The translations under genes and the position numbers were made by a program. 64,000 bases of DNA from Chlamydoabsidia padenii (Eukaryota > Mucoromycota > Mucoromycetes > Mucorales > Cunninghamellaceae), in contig JAIWND010000020.1 of NCBI GenBank assembly GCA_025330725.1, positions 434,001-498,000 of the forward strand. Reading direction: 5' to 3'. Position 1 is the first letter of the stretch. Every line of letters starts with the position of its first letter. Of this stretch, positions 60,315 through 64,000 are shown piece by piece. The notes beneath the pieces are model-generated. The model ran no database searches. It was not told the origin of the DNA and saw only the letters and a program-made list of their open reading frames with translations.

Positions 60315-62221
60315 ATGATTGAAACTTATTATGATCCGAACAAAGACGATGAATCAGGCACATCTCGACATGCTACCGAAGAAGAAATTATGGCTTCCTT
60401 TGGCTATAAACAGGTAAAAGAAAGAAAAAAAAAACATTCTCAACAACCATAGAAAAGACTTTTAAACCTTCCCTGACTTTATTAGGAAATGAATAAAACC
60501 ATGTCAACGATTAGTAACTTTTCGATTGCCTTTGGCTGCTGCTCCATTCTCTCTGGTCTCACTCCGGTAAAGCATTAACAACATGACGGGGATCAATAAT
60601 GACTGACTCTATATATATTTAGATGTGGGGTGATATCATGTTAATGGGTGGGTCCATTGCAGTCATATGGGGCTGGGTACTCGTTTCCATCTTTACCTTT
60701 GGTGTAGGTCTCTCACTTGCCGAGATTTGTTCAGCCTATCCTGTTACGGGCGGTTTATACATCTGGGTGGCTCGATTGGCGCCTACCGAGTATGTCCCAT
60801 TGGCCTGTTGGATCACAGGGTATTGTAATTGGTTGGGATTAACGGTGGCAATTACTTCTGCCGATTTAGGTCTGGCTCAATTCCTTGCCTCGGTCATCAG
60901 TATCAACAATCCAGATTATAATGTGGATATCTATTGGCAGTATGGTATCTTTTTGGTCATTGCTTTTGTCCATGGTTTGATCAATTCTATCAGTGTCAAG
61001 TATAATGGATTCTTCAATCAAACGTCTCTTTATTGGCATATCTTTGGTACATTATTGATCATCATTGTTGCCTTGGCTTTAACTCCAAATAAAGCAAGTG
61101 CTGAATGGGTGGTAAGTTTGGATTAAAAAGGATGGGAAATAAAATCATATCACTCATATATACTTGTTTATAGTTTACATACTTTGAAAACGATACTGGG
61201 TTCTCTTCTAATGGATATGCCTTTTTACTCGGTCTCTTACAATCTCAATACACACTCTCTGGATTCGATAGTGCGGCACAAATGTCTGAAGAAACCGTGG
61301 ATGCCGCCAAGAATGCACCCAAGGGGATCCTCTATGCCATTGGTGCTGCTGCTATTACTGGATTTGCCTTTATGCTCTCGGTCAACTTTTGTGTGCAGGA
61401 CTTTCAACGACAGATTGTAGATGGTGCAGCGACTGGTCCTCAAATGACTGGGGTGTTTTTGGACGGTGTTGGCTACTCTTGGACGATTGTCTTTACGGTG
61501 ATTATCATGGGTGCCATGTTTTTTAGTGGCTCTGCATTAACGCTGGGGTCCTCTCGTATGGTATTTGCTTTTGCACGTGATGGCGCTACTCCTTTTAGTG
61601 ATTACCTCAGCAGAATCAACCCTATTACCAAAACACCCATTTTTGCTGTGTGGGCTAATATCATTTTTGCCATGGTCATTGGATTACTGGTAAGCAAAAA
61701 GCACATTGTCCACTTGATCTCACTAATATTATCATTCCATCTAGTATATTGTCAATACCACCGCCTTTAATGCCATTGTATCAGTCAATACCATTGCTTC
61801 ATCACTCGCCTATCTTATTCCGATTGCTCTTCGACTCACTGTGGCACGAAACACATTCAAACGAGGTCCCTTCCATCTCGGCAGTTTCTCCAATATTATC
61901 AATTTCACCAGTTGTTGTTGGATTATCTTCACCTCGGCACTGTTTGTATGTCCTACCGAATACCCTGTCACTGCCCTCAACATGAACTATGCTAGTGTCA
62001 TCTTTGTCTTTGTGATTGGTGCCTCTGTCATGTATTATCAACTTCGTGCGAAACATTGGTTTACTGGGCCTGGGCGAAGTATTGAATTGCCTGCTGATTC
62101 TTATGCTTCTGATACATTCATCATCAATCAACGGTCTGGTTCTCCCAAGGAATTGGACCCTACCCCTTCCTCCTCTACTCATGATGGTACAATAGAGGAT
62201 CATGGTATGTTGCAACAATGA
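60315..62221 (+). CDS. APC-superfamily amino-acid / GABA-type permease
   Basis: Exons 60315-60413, 60486-60566, 60623-61111, 61174-61689 and 61745-62221; 553 residues with about 12 membrane helices. The first helix region reads TISNFSIAFGCCSILSGLTP, the usual APC opening with its unwound substrate-binding Gly segment. Then GVGLSLAEICSAYPVTGGLY, SGFDSAAQMSEETVDAAKNAP (the conserved E(V/T)xxA loop), SRMVFAFARDGATPFS and VNTIASSLAYLIPI. The pattern is closest to fungal GABA/choline/polyamine permeases such as Uga4 and Hnm1. Substrate cannot be fixed from sequence. The cytosolic N-terminus has ATEEEIMASFGYKQEMNK, typical of this subfamily. Confidence 0.93.
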
Positions 62222-62811
62222 TGAATGATGTGTATGACTCACTTGGACTTTGTTTATTATTAGATCACTCCAACTTGCGTGCAAGATCCCATCATCAATA
62301 GTTTATTATCATTTGATTGCATTTATCAATCCTATTTTACTTTATGTATGTGTATATTCCCTTGTATTGTTTTTTTTTTTTAACACTCCTCCCTCCCTCC
62401 TACATCATCGTGTATATTTATCACTCGTTTGATCTCCTTTACTTTCTTGTTTTATTTAATATATATACTCTTCATTAGATAGTCCAAAATAACTTTACTC
62501 AATAAAATCTCTCTGGTTTTAAAACCTCTTTATGTTTTACGTAACTTGCAATGGATCACACTAATCTATTGAACAAAAGTTAAGGTATCATTTGACTGTA
62601 TATAGGACAGGAGTAAAATTCATGCAGGGGCGGGATTTGATCTCTTGATTTTAAAACACCGCTTCTCCACCTTGGAAAGGAAAAGCAGGGGTAGTAGTCT
62701 CATACTTTTCCAAAAACGGATGTAACCTAATGATCATCTTGTCACTTGAAACGACAAGACAACTTTCTTGTCTCAAGTCTTTTTTTTTTACTTTTTGCTT
62801 TTCTTTCCACC
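62222..62811. other. Intergenic with motif copy
   Basis: The 3' region of the permease, then GCGGGATTTGA at 62630-62640, about 170 bases upstream of the next start. No gene or RNA seen. Confidence 0.5.
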
Positions 62812-63418
62812 ATGAACTCTACTCAAAAGAAATCCTGTTTACGACAAAAGAACAAGACGAATTATTGCCGAGTCCAATTCATTGAGGAAGCAGGGTACTT
62901 GACAACCCCACCTGACTCGCCAGTGGAAGCTTTGATAGGTGAGAAAGAAACGACATTGCCAATGTACTTGTTAACCTTACTCTTTTAGACTCACACATGA
63001 TGATGTATGAGCATCTATACAAGAAGGAAAAAGAACGAACACAGTTACTAGAAACACAAATCCAGCACCTTCAAATACAATTGATGGATAGGGATCAAAG
63101 ACTGGAAAGGGTCAATGTAAGTATCGTTAGCGGGATTTGAAATTGACTGATAGTTTTCCCACGCACTTTTTCCCGTTTTAGAAAGACGAGGTCAAGTACG
63201 CCAAAGTATCCCATCTGGTTAACCATATCTTGGCCCTATCGACTGGTACAAACAGCAATAATAATGAATGCACATCGTCTTTGGAAAGCATTCATGATTA
63301 TTTGCAACATATCTTGTTTCATTTGATGGTCGCACAAAGACAACAAACAAGATACGACGATGATGATCTTTCTGGTAACAACACTGATTATCATCCTTCT
63401 ACAGATATTTATTATTAA
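62812..63418 (+). CDS. Small coiled-coil protein, unknown family
   Basis: Exons 62812-62938, 62989-63116 and 63182-63418; 163 residues. The N-terminus is basic (KKSCLRQKNK), followed by TPPDSP, a likely proline-directed phosphorylation site. Exon 2 is a coiled coil (EHLYKKEKERTQLLETQIQH). The last exon is helical, then acidic (DDDD). Intron 2 carries GCGGGATTTGAAATT at 63130-63144, the same motif as in promoters. I do not recognise the family; consistent phases and a clean stop argue it is real. Confidence 0.65.
63130..63144 (+). promoter_or_regulatory. Dispersed motif inside an intron
   Basis: GCGGGATTTGAAATT within the 65-base intron 63117-63181 of the small coiled-coil gene, the only clear intronic copy. 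Confidence 0.45.
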
Positions 63419-63577
63419 TTAAAAAACAACCATGATACCCATCCCATTTATTTCATCAAAGAAGATTTATAATGTATAAATTAATAATGGATCAAGTTTG
63501 TTAAAGGATAGTATAATAAAGGAAGGGGAAGGATGTGTAGTATATACAATAGATAATAAGGAGGAGGAGGGGGATAT

Positions 63578-64000
63578 CTATAAAATGGCATGTTGAGAAT
63601 ATAAAAGAGATCTAACTCTATAGTAATCTTCGGACAAAACACCTTCCACTAACAATTGTCCAGAGCCAGTCTACAAAAAAATAAAATAAAAAAGATTCAG
63701 TTATTTTTTATGTGTCTTTTATACATATACATACCTTTCGCACCACCACAAGATCGTTACAAACCAACATGCCTTCATTCTTGAATTCGGCAGAAATACC
63801 TTCAGCCTGAAGCACTCGTTTGAATTCAGTCAATCGTATATCACCCACAAAAATACTTGGTTCCATCTTATTCTTCTTTTGCAGTAGCTGCAAATGTTCC
63901 ATTTCTGACGGAGGTGCTTCTTCCACCATATCCAAAGAAGGTGTTGTAGAATCTTCTTGAAAGTGGATTCGTCCTGATACCCGGGCCAGTTCATAATCAT
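63578..64000 (-). CDS. CFT2: CPSF2 / CFT2, cleavage and polyadenylation factor (C-terminal part)
   Basis: Two exons in view: 64000-63735 (continues beyond the window) and 63670-63578. The C-terminus reads SIFVGDIRLTEFKRVLQAEG, ISAEFKNEGMLVCNDLVVVR, then VEGVLSEDYYRVRSLLYSQHAIL and stop, the characteristic end of CPSF100 (MVGDIKL, LVCNNxVAVRR, EGCLSEDYYKIRxLLYxQ). CPSF2 is the metallo-beta-lactamase pseudo-enzyme partner of CPSF73 in pre-mRNA 3'-end processing. The junction is GT-AG in phase. Only about the last 120 residues are here. Confidence 0.9.

Overview
The window is a gene-dense stretch of a fungal nuclear genome. Introns are short (about 50-90 bases), mostly GT-AG, and often carry a CTAAC or CTAAT branch site. 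Poly(dA:dT) runs are frequent and Gln codons are mostly CAA. An EHD-type membrane ATPase, a MIF homologue, a Helitron helicase fossil and a decayed multicopy coiled-coil/nuclease-like family together suggest an early-diverging fungus, most likely Mucoromycota (Mucorales-like). This placement is inferred from gene content and no species is claimed.

Layout. 1-5.3 kb: the 3' end of an unrecognised gene, then a divergent pair of transcription factors (a C2H2 zinc-finger protein on minus and a Zn(II)2Cys6 regulator on plus). 5.4-10.9 kb is a graveyard: a decayed Helitron PIF1-like helicase, membrane-protein debris and a broken subtilase. 11.3-22.5 kb is an active cluster: a small GPI-type secreted protein, a Tgl2-like lipase, an EHD ATPase, a PY-motif protein with a repetitive Thr-Thr-Asn-rich region, a Yip1-family Golgi protein and an F-box protein. 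23-37.6 kb is gene-poor, repeat-rich accessory DNA. It holds two inverted, diverged copies of one locus (24.0-26.6 kb plus, 35.6-37.6 kb minus), a third orphan copy of its flanking repeat, a 180-bp inverted repeat and a very long poly-Gln gene. 38-64 kb is dense and conserved: ATG11-like autophagy scaffold, VPS37, a UspA-domain protein, Rab GDI, MIF, NUP88/NUP82, bestrophin, a NOL1/NOP2/Sun RNA methyltransferase, a PSP1-domain protein, a BAG-domain Snl1-like protein, an amino-acid permease, a small coiled-coil protein and the 3' end of CPSF2/CFT2.

Functional themes. Several conserved genes concern membrane traffic and organelle turnover: EHD, YIP6, GDI, VPS37, ATG11 and Snl1-like. They are not an operon; each has its own promoter and several are divergently paired.

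The two most interesting signals are (i) a short motif close to GCGGGATTTGAAA, on either strand, 50-240 bases upstream of at least ten otherwise unrelated genes, and (ii) the inverted duplication carrying a coiled-coil family. Its one long copy ends in a decayed domain with Asp and Glu-x-Lys signatures like PD-(D/E)XK nucleases, and it has a 27-bp minisatellite built over its start codon.
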